64,000 bases of DNA from positions 1,488,001 to 1,552,000 of the forward strand of contig NZ_AP022599.1 of the NCBI RefSeq assembly GCF_010725725.1. Reading direction: 5' to 3'. The notes below the pieces were generated by a model, which was given only the letters and a program-made list of their open reading frames with translations, searched no databases and had not been told where the DNA came from. The stretch comes from Mycolicibacterium pulveris (GTDB lineage Bacteria > Actinomycetota > Actinomycetes > Mycobacteriales > Mycobacteriaceae). Of the stretch, positions 45,330 to 54,565 are shown piece by piece. The position numbers were made by a program, and so were the translations under genes. Position 1 is the first letter of the stretch. The number at the start of each line of letters is the position of its first letter.

Positions 45330-46907
45330 TTAGACTGTCGCCCGGTCGCGGCCCTCCCAGTAGGGCTTGCGCAGCTCCTTCTTCAGGATTTTGCCGGTGG
45401 GGTTGCGCGGCAGCTCGTCGGTGATGTCGACGCTCTTGGGGCACTTGTAGCCCGCGAGCCGTTCCCGGCACCACGCGATCAGCTCCTCCGGGGTGGCCGA
45501 ACCCTCCAGCGAGACCACGGCTTTGACGACCTCGCCCCACTTCTCGTCGGGAACGCCGATGACGGCGACGTCGGCGACCGCGGGATGCTCGGCGATCACC
45601 CGTTCGACTTCGATCGAGTAGATGTTCTCGCCGCCGGAGATGATCATGTCCTTGAGTCGGTCCTCGACGAAGATGAAGCCCTCCTGGTCGACGCGCCCGA
45701 TGTCACCGGTGCGGAACCAGCCGTCGGAGGTGATCGCCTCGGCCGTCGCCTCCGGCTTGTTGTGGTAGCCCTTCATCAACTGCGGTGTGCGGAACCACAA
45801 TTCGCCCTGCTGTCCGGTCGGCACCTCGTCCAGCGTGTCCGGGTCGACGACGCGCACTTCGGCGTTGGGCACCAGCGTGCCCGCGCTGGACAGCCGTTCC
45901 TCGCGGCCGGGGTCGCGGTGCGCCTCGGGCAGCAGGTGGCTGATCACCCCACACACCTCGGTGAGCCCGTACACCTGCATGAAATCGGTGTTCGGCCAGG
46001 CCTTCAACGCCGCACGCAACAGCGGCAGCGGCATCGGGGACGCGCCGTAGGCGAACGTCTTGAGCGCGCCGAACAGCTTGACCGCTTCCTCGCCGGACTC
46101 CAGCACCTTGGCCAACACGGCGGGCACCAGGAATGTTCTGTTGGCACCCTGCAGAATCGCGCCTGCCAACGAGGCGCCGTCGACCTCGCGGGTCATCACG
46201 CTGGGCATCCCGTCGTGCAGGCCGAACTGCACATACGACGAGCCGCCGACGTGGAACAGCGGCATCGACACCATGCTCTTGTCGCCCTCGTCGAAGTTGA
46301 AGCCCTCGTGGCCGTTGATGGTGTGCGCGATGATGTTGGCCTGCGTCAGCTCAACGCCTTTGGGCCGGCCCGTGGTGCCCGAGGAGTACATGATGATGGC
46401 CACGTCGTCGGGTTGGACGTCGGCGCCGCGGTTCACCGGCGTGGCCGAGGCCAGCATCGCCTCGTACTCGTCGCCTTGAGAGCCATTGCCGCCCTCCGGG
46501 GTCACCGCGACGATGTGCTCGATGTGGGTGAGCTTGTCGCTGATCTTGTCGATGCCCGACTTGAGCTCGGCCCCGACGACCAGCAGCTTGGCGTCGGAGT
46601 CGTTGAGCACGTAGTCGAGTTCGTCGGCGGCCAGCCGGAAGTTGATAATCGCGTTGGCCGCGCCAAGCGATGCGGCGGCCAGCGTCAGCTCCACGCAGGC
46701 GGGGTGGTTCTTGTCCAGGAACGCCACCACGTCGCCGCGTTTGACGCCACGCTCGGCCAGCGCGCCGGCGAGCCGACGCACGCGGTCGTTCCACTGCGCC
46801 CAGGTCCAGGTGCGGTCCAGATACGTGATCGCCTCGGAGTCGGGCTTGGTTTGCGCCCAGTGGGCGGTTCGTTCGTCGAGGAAACGCGGGTCAGGCAGCT
46901 CAGACAT
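45330..46907 (-). CDS. long-chain fatty acid-CoA ligase family protein
   Basis: 525 residues. ANL motifs: IMYSSGTTGRPKGVELT, QVYGLTEVCG, RTGDIGRVDQEGFIFVEDRL, KDMIISGGENIYSIEVE and PTGKILKKELR. ATG 46907 is preferred; the frame runs further upstream. Unlinked by strand to the YciI-like gene next door. It is the second of three acyl-CoA ligases in the window; substrate not readable. Confidence 0.9.
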   Translation of the reverse strand: MSELPDPRFLDERTAHWAQTKPDSEAITYLDRTWTWAQWNDRVRRLAGALAERGVKRGDVVAFLDKNHPACVELTLAAASLGAANAIINFRLAADELDYVLNDSDAKLLVVGAELKSGIDKISDKLTHIEHIVAVTPEGGNGSQGDEYEAMLASATPVNRGADVQPDDVAIIMYSSGTTGRPKGVELTQANIIAHTINGHEGFNFDEGDKSMVSMPLFHVGGSSYVQFGLHDGMPSVMTREVDGASLAGAILQGANRTFLVPAVLAKVLESGEEAVKLFGALKTFAYGASPMPLPLLRAALKAWPNTDFMQVYGLTEVCGVISHLLPEAHRDPGREERLSSAGTLVPNAEVRVVDPDTLDEVPTGQQGELWFRTPQLMKGYHNKPEATAEAITSDGWFRTGDIGRVDQEGFIFVEDRLKDMIISGGENIYSIEVERVIAEHPAVADVAVIGVPDEKWGEVVKAVVSLEGSATPEELIAWCRERLAGYKCPKSVDITDELPRNPTGKILKKELRKPYWEGRDRATV

Positions 46908-47104
46908 GTTCAGAGCGTGCCATAAACCCGGGTTCCAGCCAGGAGAGTTTCGCGAACCTCCGAATCTGCGATCCGTTCGGGCGGCGCGGGTCGGCCGCAG
47001 TTGCCGATCTCCCGGGAGACCTTCGATGAGAAATCGCGTCGGGACGTGTCGGTCTCTAAAGGTGCCCGTACGGGGCACGACGAGAACCTGAAGGAGACAT
47101 CACG

Positions 47105-47569
47105 ATGGCGCGTTACATGCTGATCATGCGCTCCACCCCGGAGGCCGAGGCCGCGATGGCCGAGGCCGAGATCGACTTCGACCAGATCTTCGAACAGATG
47201 GGCCGCTTCAACGAGGAGCTCATCAAGGCCGGTGTGCTACTGGCCGGTGAGGGCCTGACCGGACCTGAGGAGGGGTTCGTCGTCGACTTCAACTCCGATC
47301 CACCGACGGTCACCGACGGCGGGTACACGGACGCCAGGGAGCTGTTCAACGGGTTCTGGATTCTGCAGGTGTCGTCGAAGGACGAGGCCGAGCAGTGGGC
47401 GCGGAAGATCCCCCTGGGCAAGGGCGTCAAGGTCGAGGTGCGGCGGGTCGCCGAGACGACCGAGTTCCCGCTCGACAATCCCTGGGTCAAGAAGGAGATT
47501 CAGTGGAAGGCCGAGCTTGCGGAGAAGATCGCGACGCAGGCCCGCGCCGAGGCCGAGCAGTTCGTCTAG
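47105..47569 (+). CDS. YciI/DGPF-domain protein
   Basis: 154 residues, small soluble YCII-like (alpha/beta ferredoxin-like) protein beginning ARYMLIMRSTPEAEAA, with FNEELIKAGVLLAGEGLTG and WILQVSSKDEAEQWARKIPL. The ATG follows GAAGGAGA. Such proteins often accompany ECF sigma factors, but none is here. Role unknown. Confidence 0.88.
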   Translation: MARYMLIMRSTPEAEAAMAEAEIDFDQIFEQMGRFNEELIKAGVLLAGEGLTGPEEGFVVDFNSDPPTVTDGGYTDARELFNGFWILQVSSKDEAEQWARKIPLGKGVKVEVRRVAETTEFPLDNPWVKKEIQWKAELAEKIATQARAEAEQFV

Positions 47570-47586
47570 GCCCTCGGGCGGCGAGG

Positions 47587-47742
47587 CTAGGTGGCGCGGA
47601 TCCGGATGGGTCCGCGCCACGTTGCGTCGGGGTCGAGCACCTCCCCCTTTTGGGTGATCTCGACGTGACCGTCGCGGGCCAGGGGCCCGCGTTCGCGGGA
47701 CAGGTCCAGGATCGCCTCGCGCAGCCGCCGCCGGGTGCTCAT
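47587..47742 (-). CDS. short DUF3253-like protein, probably internally deleted
   Basis: 51 residues: a start like DUF3253 proteins (RRRLREAILDLSRERGP) joined directly to the end of one (LARDGHVEITQKGEVLDPDA, then RGPIRIR). From memory, the family is about 80-110 residues with a middle part carrying a CPSE-like motif, which is missing. Either a minimal version or a remnant after an in-frame deletion. Codon use is coding-like. Confidence 0.6.
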   Translation of the reverse strand: MSTRRRLREAILDLSRERGPLARDGHVEITQKGEVLDPDATWRGPIRIRAT

Positions 47743-47752
47743 TCGGCCGAAT

Positions 47753-48325
47753 CTACGCTCCCGCGCACACCCCGGAGTCGCGGATCACCCCGCCGTAGAC
47801 GTTGGCAGTGGCGATATTGGCGTTGATCTGCCCGGCGGGCAGCCGCTTCTTGATCTTGTCGCTGATCTGGGTGAACTGATACCACAGCCGGTACATCGAA
47901 TCCCCGTGGAACACCGGCGAATACTCGCTCTGGTCCGGGTAGTTGATGATGAACAGCGTGTGCGCACGGGGGTTCAGGAAGGCCGCGGACTGGTCGAGGT
48001 TGGCGGCGACGACGTCACCGGCGCGGGTCATCCCCGGCGCCGACCAGTCGTCGTCGTGGTCGGCCAGGAAGTGCTGAAAGCCGAACACCTGCGCCATCAG
48101 TTCGTCGTACTGGGCGTTGAACCACTGGCAGGAGTCCCGCATCGCGGTGACCTGTTCGGGGGTGACGCGGATCTGCCACAGGTTGTACGGGAACACGGTG
48201 TAGTCGGGCTGCCAGGCCGACGGGTGCGGTGTGAACACCGGCAGCGTCGGCGCAACCTCGTCGGCCCGTGCCATCGGCGCGGCGACCAGCAGCGCCGCGA
48301 TGCTCGCCACCACAACCCGAAACAT
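47753..48325 (-). CDS. secreted protein at the end of mce operon 2
   Basis: 190 residues with a signal peptide (FRVVVASIAALLVAAPMARA). The mature part is aromatic-rich (YTVFPYNLWQIRVTPEQVTA, LFIINYPDQSEYSPVFHGDS) with two cysteines. It starts 2 bases after the upstream gene's stop, so it is the last gene of the mce operon 2 transcript. No counterpart in mce operon 1. Not recognised. Confidence 0.7.
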   Translation of the reverse strand: MFRVVVASIAALLVAAPMARADEVAPTLPVFTPHPSAWQPDYTVFPYNLWQIRVTPEQVTAMRDSCQWFNAQYDELMAQVFGFQHFLADHDDDWSAPGMTRAGDVVAANLDQSAAFLNPRAHTLFIINYPDQSEYSPVFHGDSMYRLWYQFTQISDKIKKRLPAGQINANIATANVYGGVIRDSGVCAGA

Positions 48326-48327
48326 GG

Positions 48328-49122
48328 TCAGGCGCCGCCGAATTCGGGACGCAGCACCGGCGCGAGCGCCGACAGCGGGATATGGGCCTGCACGGTGCCG
48401 CCGTCCATCGCCCACTGCATGCGGCCGATCGTGTAGTCCAACGGGCTGTCGCGACCGACCGGATAGTCGGGCATGTAGAGGATCAGCTCATCCGGGGTGA
48501 GCGCCCACGCCCGGTAGCCGCCGGAGTACACCTTGTCCGGGGTCCAGCGGTCCGGGGTGAACGGATAGGTGCCGGCCTGGTGCGGCGGCGGTGCGGCATC
48601 GAGTGCGGCGACGATGAACGGCGCACCCAGGCGCGGGATCTCGGCCAGGTGGTCGACGCCCGGTTTGAACAGGTCGGCCAGTTGCAGCTGCCGCCCGCCG
48701 GCGAAGGTGAAGGTGCGGTAGGCGTCGCTGATGATGGGCGCGTTCGGGTGTGCGAGGGCGTCGGTACCCACTGTGCCCGAATACATCTCGTGGAAGACGG
48801 CCGTCATCGCGTCGCCGTGATGGAAGATCTGGAAGTGCTGCTCGCCGAAGCTGTCCTGGACCATCTTCGTCGCGGCGTTGCGCCAGTTGTTCATCAGGTT
48901 GGTCAGGTATTCCCGGATGGTGGGGTTGTTCACCAGATCGCCGGGCAACGCCATCTTGATGGTGCGGACGGCGTTGCGCTCCGAGACCACCGACGTGCTG
49001 CAGAACTGCCCGTCCCACTGTCCGCCCAGCTCGTCACAGAACGACGGTGCTGACGCTGCAGCAGCGGGTGCGGTCAGCAGGGCGGCGACGACGGCTACCG
49101 CGGCCACGACGGACGCGCGCAT
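48328..49122 (-). CDS. secreted RsiV/DUF3298-like protein, mce operon 2
   Basis: 264 residues, signal peptide (VVAAVAVVAALLTAPAAA). Contains FCDELGGQWDGQFC and a C-terminal domain (ALTPDELILYMPDYPVG, AHIPLSALAPVLRPEF) of the DUF3298 kind. Same operon place as 11540-12262. It begins the base after the Mas gene ends. Likely extracytoplasmic helper of the transporter. Confidence 0.7.
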   Translation of the reverse strand: MRASVVAAVAVVAALLTAPAAAASAPSFCDELGGQWDGQFCSTSVVSERNAVRTIKMALPGDLVNNPTIREYLTNLMNNWRNAATKMVQDSFGEQHFQIFHHGDAMTAVFHEMYSGTVGTDALAHPNAPIISDAYRTFTFAGGRQLQLADLFKPGVDHLAEIPRLGAPFIVAALDAAPPPHQAGTYPFTPDRWTPDKVYSGGYRAWALTPDELILYMPDYPVGRDSPLDYTIGRMQWAMDGGTVQAHIPLSALAPVLRPEFGGA

Positions 49123-49779
49123 CTAGGGCAGCTCGACTTCGCTTGCGCGCCAACGACCGTCGACGTACTCCATGGTCATCTTGATCCGGCTGCGATCGAT
49201 ACGCGGATCCGGGACGGTGGCGTTCTGCACCGCCTGATCGACGAATAGCAACACCACCACCTTGTCCGTGGTGGCGGATTGCACTGCCGACTCCAGCACC
49301 ACCCCGTGCGCGGAGGCCTTGTTGTCGATCAACAACTGGCGCAGCTCGGCGCTGGACTTCGAGTACATGTCCTTGAACTCGCCGGTCGCGCCGTCGAGTA
49401 CCGCTGCGAAGTTCTCGTCGACCTCGTTGGAGTCGATGCTGGTCAGCACCTGCGCGTACTCGACCGCCGCCTGCTGGGCGGCATCGGCGGCGTGTTCCAG
49501 CTGCCGCAGCTGCCATAGCTGCCAGCCCAGAAAACCGGAGCCGGCCAGCACCCCGACGACCAGGGTGGCCAGTGCCGCGAGCCGGATGCGGCGCGGCCAG
49601 TTCCGCTCGCCCGCCGTGCCGGACGCCGGGTCGTCGGGTGTCCGGTCGTCGCTGCCCGAGGCGGTCTCGGGGGCGTCGGACACGTCGGTGTCGGGCTGCT
49701 CGACGTCCGACGTTGCCTCAGTAGTTTCGCTGTCACCGTCGGGTTTCTTGTCGGTGTCCTTGTCGTTCGTCACAGACAA
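49123..49779 (-). CDS. Mce-associated membrane protein (Mas), mce operon 2
   Basis: 218 residues: acidic tail (about 1-60), membrane helix (about 68-90), extracytoplasmic domain with ENFAAVLDGATGEFKDMYSK shared with the mce operon 1 Mas protein. TTG start at 49779 is favoured by AGGAGATCAAG just upstream; GTG 49773 is an alternative. 31 bases after mceF. Confidence 0.85.
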   Translation of the reverse strand: MSVTNDKDTDKKPDGDSETTEATSDVEQPDTDVSDAPETASGSDDRTPDDPASGTAGERNWPRRIRLAALATLVVGVLAGSGFLGWQLWQLRQLEHAADAAQQAAVEYAQVLTSIDSNEVDENFAAVLDGATGEFKDMYSKSSAELRQLLIDNKASAHGVVLESAVQSATTDKVVVLLFVDQAVQNATVPDPRIDRSRIKMTMEYVDGRWRASEVELP

Positions 49780-49810
49780 CTTGATCTCCTAGCAACTACG
49801 CACTCGCGGC

Positions 49811-51061
49811 TCACCGCGGTGGCTCGATCGGTAGCGTCGGCCCACCGTACGGGGTGGGAATGGTGAACCGGCCCTTCGGGGTCGGATCCGTCTGCCGACC
49901 GAGATCGGCACCGGGCGGGGGGCCCGCGGTGTCGTCGTCGGCCGGCCGCGGCGCGTTCTTGGCTCCGCGGACCAGCATCCCGGGGTGATCGTCGCGGCAG
50001 AATGTGTACATGAACGGTTCCGGGTAGTCCGCGTTGGACGGTGGAAGGCGCGGCGTTCCGTAGTCGCAGTGATACCGCGGGTAGATGTCGCCGCTGGCCC
50101 ACAGCCCGTTGTCGTGCATCGCGCTGCCCAGCGCGTCGAGCAGCGAGCCACGGTAGTCCGGGAACAGCGCATTCAGTGCCGGCACCCGCAGGTACAACAG
50201 CCGGGAGACGGTGGTCAGATTGCCGAGCAGTTGCACCATCGTGTCGGAGTTGTCGATGAACAAGGCGTCCACCGCGGACAGCGCATCCGGACCCTGGTTG
50301 GTGAGCCGGCGATAGCCGTCGCGCATCTTGTTGATGCCGACGAAGCTCTGGTCGAGATTATCTGAGGCAACTGCGATTCCGGCGTTCTTGTCGGCGGCCA
50401 ACGTGAGCACCACCCGGCTGGTCCGCAACAGGCTGCTGGTCTCCGGCAACACCGAATCCATCGTGGACAACAGGAACGTACCGCCTTCGACGATGTCCTT
50501 CAGCTTCTGGGGACCGGCCTGCGACAGGCTCAACTCTCGCCTGATCAGCTCGAGTTTCTCGGTATCGGCCTGCGCCAACGCCCCGTCCGTGTTGGCCAAC
50601 AGCTCGGCCAGGCTGACCGGCACCGTGGCCCTACCCTGCTCGATGACGGCGCCATCGGCCAGGAACGGGCCCTGGTCGGACTCCGGCAGGAAGTCAATGT
50701 ACTGCTCACCGGCCGGCGACAGGCCCGACACCGCGACATCGCTGGATTCCGGGATCTTCATCGACGATTTGACGTTGACCACCGCGTTCACCCCGGCCGG
50801 GGTGATGTCGAGCCGGTCCACCCGGCCGATCGGCACGCCACGCATCGTCACGTCCTGGTCGGGCAGCAGGCCGGCCGACTCGGGCAGTTGGATGGTGAGT
50901 TGATACTGCGAGGCGAACGGGTTCACCCGCAACGCACCGAACAGCAGGTAGCCGGTCGCTACCACCAGGACCAGAACCAACCCGGCGGAAGATAGCCAGG
51001 CGCGGCGGCGGTGGCCGAACCGGACAAGGTCGACCAGCCGGTCGGCAACTGTCGAGATCAT
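49811..51061 (-). CDS. mceF: MceF, mce operon 2
   Basis: 416 residues, exactly the length of the mce operon 1 MceF. Membrane helix about 22-45, MCE domain (SAGLLPDQDVTMRGVPIGRV), helices, then KNAPRPADDDTAGPPPG and TIPTPYGGP. ATG 51061 overlaps the mceE stop; the longer frame upstream lies in mceE. Confidence 0.92.
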   Translation of the reverse strand: MISTVADRLVDLVRFGHRRRAWLSSAGLVLVLVVATGYLLFGALRVNPFASQYQLTIQLPESAGLLPDQDVTMRGVPIGRVDRLDITPAGVNAVVNVKSSMKIPESSDVAVSGLSPAGEQYIDFLPESDQGPFLADGAVIEQGRATVPVSLAELLANTDGALAQADTEKLELIRRELSLSQAGPQKLKDIVEGGTFLLSTMDSVLPETSSLLRTSRVVLTLAADKNAGIAVASDNLDQSFVGINKMRDGYRRLTNQGPDALSAVDALFIDNSDTMVQLLGNLTTVSRLLYLRVPALNALFPDYRGSLLDALGSAMHDNGLWASGDIYPRYHCDYGTPRLPPSNADYPEPFMYTFCRDDHPGMLVRGAKNAPRPADDDTAGPPPGADLGRQTDPTPKGRFTIPTPYGGPTLPIEPPR

Positions 51062-52401
51062 CGTGGCGCCTCCGCAGGCAGTGGCGCGGGTGCAGGCGGC
51101 GGGGCGGGCGAAGGTGGCAGCGGCGGCCCGGCCACCGGCCCCAGTGCCGGCAGTGGAATATCGGTCGCCGGGGGCGCGACGGGCAGCGGTGCCGGCGGCG
51201 TTGGTGGGGCGAGCGGTGGCCCCGCGACCTCCAATTCCCCGGGCTCGGTCGGACTGGGGATCACCGGGACCTGCGGCACACCGGGACCCTTGCCGACGAT
51301 CTTCTCCTGCAGCCGGTACAGCGTGTACTTGAACGAGCCCACCAGGTGAAACCAGTTGTGCCACTTGGGACCGTGGAACCCCTGGTCTCCGGCGAAGCCG
51401 ATATCGGGTATGTGTCCGAGGATCAATCGGTCGATGCTCGCGTTGGTCGCGAGCGCGTTGCCGGTCATCGACTTGATGAATGGGGGCATCAGCCGGTTCA
51501 GCGCATAGAGCGTCGCGTCGGGGGCCAGCGCGACGTCGTTCCACGCGCCGGCGACGGTGTTGGCGTCAGCGATGACGCTGCGGCCGCTGGTGTCGGTGCC
51601 GGCGATCGACGGGAACTTGCGTGCCTGAACGGACACATCACCGACCTGCTCGACGAGGTCGGCGATCTGGGTGGTGTGTGCCGCCAGCGTGTCGGTGGCC
51701 GGACGGGCTTCGGCCATCACTTCGCTGATGGTCTGATTCTTGGCCTCGATGGCCTCGACGAGCCGGGAAGTCTCGGTGATCGCGTTCGAGATCTGCCCGG
51801 ACCGGGCGTTCAGCGTGCCCAGGGTGTCGTTGGTCTTACGGATGAGATTGCCGAACGCCTCGCCCTGATCGCCGGTCGCCTTGCCCAGTCCGTTGATGAT
51901 GTTGGTGAAGTTGCGCACCGCACCGCCGTTGACCAACACCGCCGCCGATGCCAACACCGATTCGACGGTGGCTGCGGCCGTCGTCGACTCCAATGGGATC
52001 GTGTCGCCATCGGTCAACAAGGGCGCGTTCGGATCGGCGGGGAACGGCGGCTTGATCGCGATGAAAATATCGCCGAGGGGTGTCGCGGAACGTAATTCGG
52101 CGGTGCTGCCCTGGGGCACCTGAACTCCGTCCATGATGCGCAAGGTGGTCACCGCGGTGTAGTTGCGCGCCTTCATCGACTCCATCTGGCCGACATCGGC
52201 ACCGGCCAGCTTCACCTTGGCGCTGGCGGGCAGGTTCAGCGCGTTGGAGAACACCGCCGTCAGCTGGTAGCCGCCGGAGCCGACGCCGGGTGCCGGCAGC
52301 GGCAAACTGGCCAAACCGTCGGTGGCACAGCCGGAAAGGGCCAGGCACGCCGCCATCGCCAGCGCGATCGGCCGACGGTGGCGCCTGCTGCTCGGGGTCA
52401 T
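51058..52401 (-). CDS. mceE: MceE lipoprotein, mce operon 2
   Basis: 447 residues with lipobox LSGC, MCE domain (NALNLPASAKVKLAGADVGQ) and an unusually long Pro/Ala-rich C-terminal tail (about 380-447). ATG 52401 shares one base with the mceD stop (TAATG). Confidence 0.92.
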   Translation of the reverse strand: MTPSSRRHRRPIALAMAACLALSGCATDGLASLPLPAPGVGSGGYQLTAVFSNALNLPASAKVKLAGADVGQMESMKARNYTAVTTLRIMDGVQVPQGSTAELRSATPLGDIFIAIKPPFPADPNAPLLTDGDTIPLESTTAAATVESVLASAAVLVNGGAVRNFTNIINGLGKATGDQGEAFGNLIRKTNDTLGTLNARSGQISNAITETSRLVEAIEAKNQTISEVMAEARPATDTLAAHTTQIADLVEQVGDVSVQARKFPSIAGTDTSGRSVIADANTVAGAWNDVALAPDATLYALNRLMPPFIKSMTGNALATNASIDRLILGHIPDIGFAGDQGFHGPKWHNWFHLVGSFKYTLYRLQEKIVGKGPGVPQVPVIPSPTEPGELEVAGPPLAPPTPPAPLPVAPPATDIPLPALGPVAGPPLPPSPAPPPAPAPLPAEAPR

Positions 52402-53522
52402 TATTTCTGTCCCATCGCCGCGAGTCCGTCCAGCATGTACGTCAGCCCGAAGTCCGGCCCGAAGTCCTGCAACGTCCCGGTGCTGCAGCCCAGTTGCCGC
52501 AGCCCCATCACGTTGCACACCTCCTTGATGAACTGGTTGTCGAACAACACCCGGTCGGTGAGCACCTTGACCCGCAAGGCGCCGTTCTTCCGGTCGACGA
52601 TGTTGTACAGGTTGTCCAGTGTCATCGGCGCCACGTCCAGGAATTCCTTGAGATCGCGTTCGTGATCGACAGCCGTGTTCAGCACAATGTCGCCGTTGGC
52701 GACGAGATCCTTGATGGTGTCGCGATGGATCTCGAGCACCTCACGGGTGTTGGTCAACACCTCGTTGATCTTTTTGCCGGTGGTCCCGCTGCCGAGGTTC
52801 TCATCGGCCAGGATCTGGCTGAGTGCGCGCACCGACGAGCCGAATTCCCGCAGTGTCTCGTCATTCCTGGCCGCCGCCTCTGACAACGAACTCAAGTTCC
52901 GGACGATGGTGGTCAGCTGATCCTTGGTCACCGTGCCCCGATCGGCGCTGAGCCGCAGGGCATTCGACAGCTCGCCGAGCGCGTCCTTCATCTGCTGGCC
53001 GTTGCCGTCGGCGATCGCGGCGGTGGCGTTGACCACATCGGCGATCGGGCCGTCACCCTTTCCGTCGCCCTCCAGAGATACCGACAGCTTGTCGAGAACG
53101 TCGAGCACCCGGGCGAATTCCACCGGGGTCTGGGTGCGATTCAGGCCGATGGTCGCGTGATCCTGCAGGGTCGGACCGCTGCCCGAGTAGGGTGGCGTCA
53201 GTTCGATCTGCCGGTCGGTCAGAATCGAGTTGGAAATCGTCACCGCCTGGACGTCCGCGGGAACCTTGACATCCTTGTCCACGGTGAAGTCGACCTCGAC
53301 GTAGCCCCCCTTGGGGGTGATCTTGGCGACCCGGCCCACCGGCATCCCGAGAACCGCGACGGTGTTTCCCTCGTATAGGCCTGCGGCACTGTCGAACTGG
53401 GCGGTCACCGTGATGGTGTCGAGCCGGTCCTTGGTGTAGAGCACCACGACGGTGGCCAACACCAGACCCGCGACCAGTGCGATCGCACCGGCAACCAGCA
53501 GCTTGGTCTTGGTGATCCTCAT
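52401..53522 (-). CDS. mceD: MceD, mce operon 2
   Basis: 373 residues. Plain membrane anchor (about 9-30, no lipobox, unlike its mce operon 1 counterpart), MCE domain (SAAGLYEGNTVAVLGMPVGR), and the conserved end FGPDFGLTYMLDGLAAMG. ATG 53522 overlaps the mceC stop (ATGA). Confidence 0.92.
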   Translation of the reverse strand: MRITKTKLLVAGAIALVAGLVLATVVVLYTKDRLDTITVTAQFDSAAGLYEGNTVAVLGMPVGRVAKITPKGGYVEVDFTVDKDVKVPADVQAVTISNSILTDRQIELTPPYSGSGPTLQDHATIGLNRTQTPVEFARVLDVLDKLSVSLEGDGKGDGPIADVVNATAAIADGNGQQMKDALGELSNALRLSADRGTVTKDQLTTIVRNLSSLSEAAARNDETLREFGSSVRALSQILADENLGSGTTGKKINEVLTNTREVLEIHRDTIKDLVANGDIVLNTAVDHERDLKEFLDVAPMTLDNLYNIVDRKNGALRVKVLTDRVLFDNQFIKEVCNVMGLRQLGCSTGTLQDFGPDFGLTYMLDGLAAMGQK

Positions 53523-54565
53523 TTGCAGTCCTGGTAGTACTCGATCATGCTGAATTGCTTGGCGCGGCCGCTGATTGCGCACATCCACGAGTCGACCAGC
53601 AGGCCGTTGGTCGCGTTGAACCCAGCCGCATTGCCGCTGCCGGTGGCGTTGGCCAAGCCACGCAGGGCGATTGGCCCGGACTGCAGGATGCTGCGCAGGA
53701 AGCCGTCACCGTCGCGGGCGAGCAGAGTGGACAACTCGCGCAGATTGCCCAGCAGCTCCTCGAGTTCGGGCCGGTCGTCGATGACGACGCTGCTCAATGT
53801 TTCGACGAGGTTGGTGAGCGCATCCATCATCGCGTGGAATGTCGCACGCGACGCGACGAACTCGCCGAGCAACGAGTTGCCCTGGTTTACCAGGCTGCCG
53901 ATGGTGGACTGCTGACGGCGCAGCGTATTGCTGACCACTTCAGTGGTTTTCAGCAGTTCACCCAGTTGGTCGCGACGCTCGGCGATGATCGTCGACAGCG
54001 TGTGGGTGTTCTCCAGGGCCTGCGGCACCACCGGCGGCAACGTCTTCATCTGCTCGCCCAGAATGGACAGCGTCTCGGCGAAATTGTCGGAGTCGACCTG
54101 CTCGTAGGTTCGGGTGACGTCGGCGAGGGCTTCCTGCAGGTCGTAGGGGACCTCGGTGTGGGTCAGGTCGAAGGTGTCGTTCGGCAGCGAGCCTGCACCG
54201 TCGGGAAACAGGGCCAGATACCGCGAGCCGAGGATCGTGGTGATCTTGATCGAGGCCCGTGAATCCTCGCCCAGCGCAACGTCATTGCGCACCTTGAGCT
54301 TGGCCTCGACGTAGTCACCGGCGAGTTCCATACTCAACACCTCGCCCACAGGGATTCCGGCAACCGTGACCGGATTGCCGACTTGCAGCGCGGCGGCCTG
54401 CAAGAAGTGCGCGGTGTACTGCCGGTAGCCGAAGTTGGCCACCTTGAACAACAGCAGCGTTCCGACGAGCAACGAAACCACCAGGACCGCAACGACGCCC
54501 ATCCAGGTCTTGTTGCGGTTCTCCAGCGGGAGTCGCCGGCGCCGCGGCTTCGTCTGATCAGCCAT
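53519..54565 (-). CDS. mceC: MceC, mce operon 2
   Basis: 348 residues. Basic N terminus (TKPRRRRLPLENRNK), membrane helix about 22-45, MCE domain (ALQVGNPVTVAGIPVGEVLS), helical part and tail CAISGRAKQFSMIEYYQDCK. Overlaps mceB by 8 bases. Confidence 0.92.
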   Translation of the reverse strand: MADQTKPRRRRLPLENRNKTWMGVVAVLVVSLLVGTLLLFKVANFGYRQYTAHFLQAAALQVGNPVTVAGIPVGEVLSMELAGDYVEAKLKVRNDVALGEDSRASIKITTILGSRYLALFPDGAGSLPNDTFDLTHTEVPYDLQEALADVTRTYEQVDSDNFAETLSILGEQMKTLPPVVPQALENTHTLSTIIAERRDQLGELLKTTEVVSNTLRRQQSTIGSLVNQGNSLLGEFVASRATFHAMMDALTNLVETLSSVVIDDRPELEELLGNLRELSTLLARDGDGFLRSILQSGPIALRGLANATGSGNAAGFNATNGLLVDSWMCAISGRAKQFSMIEYYQDCK

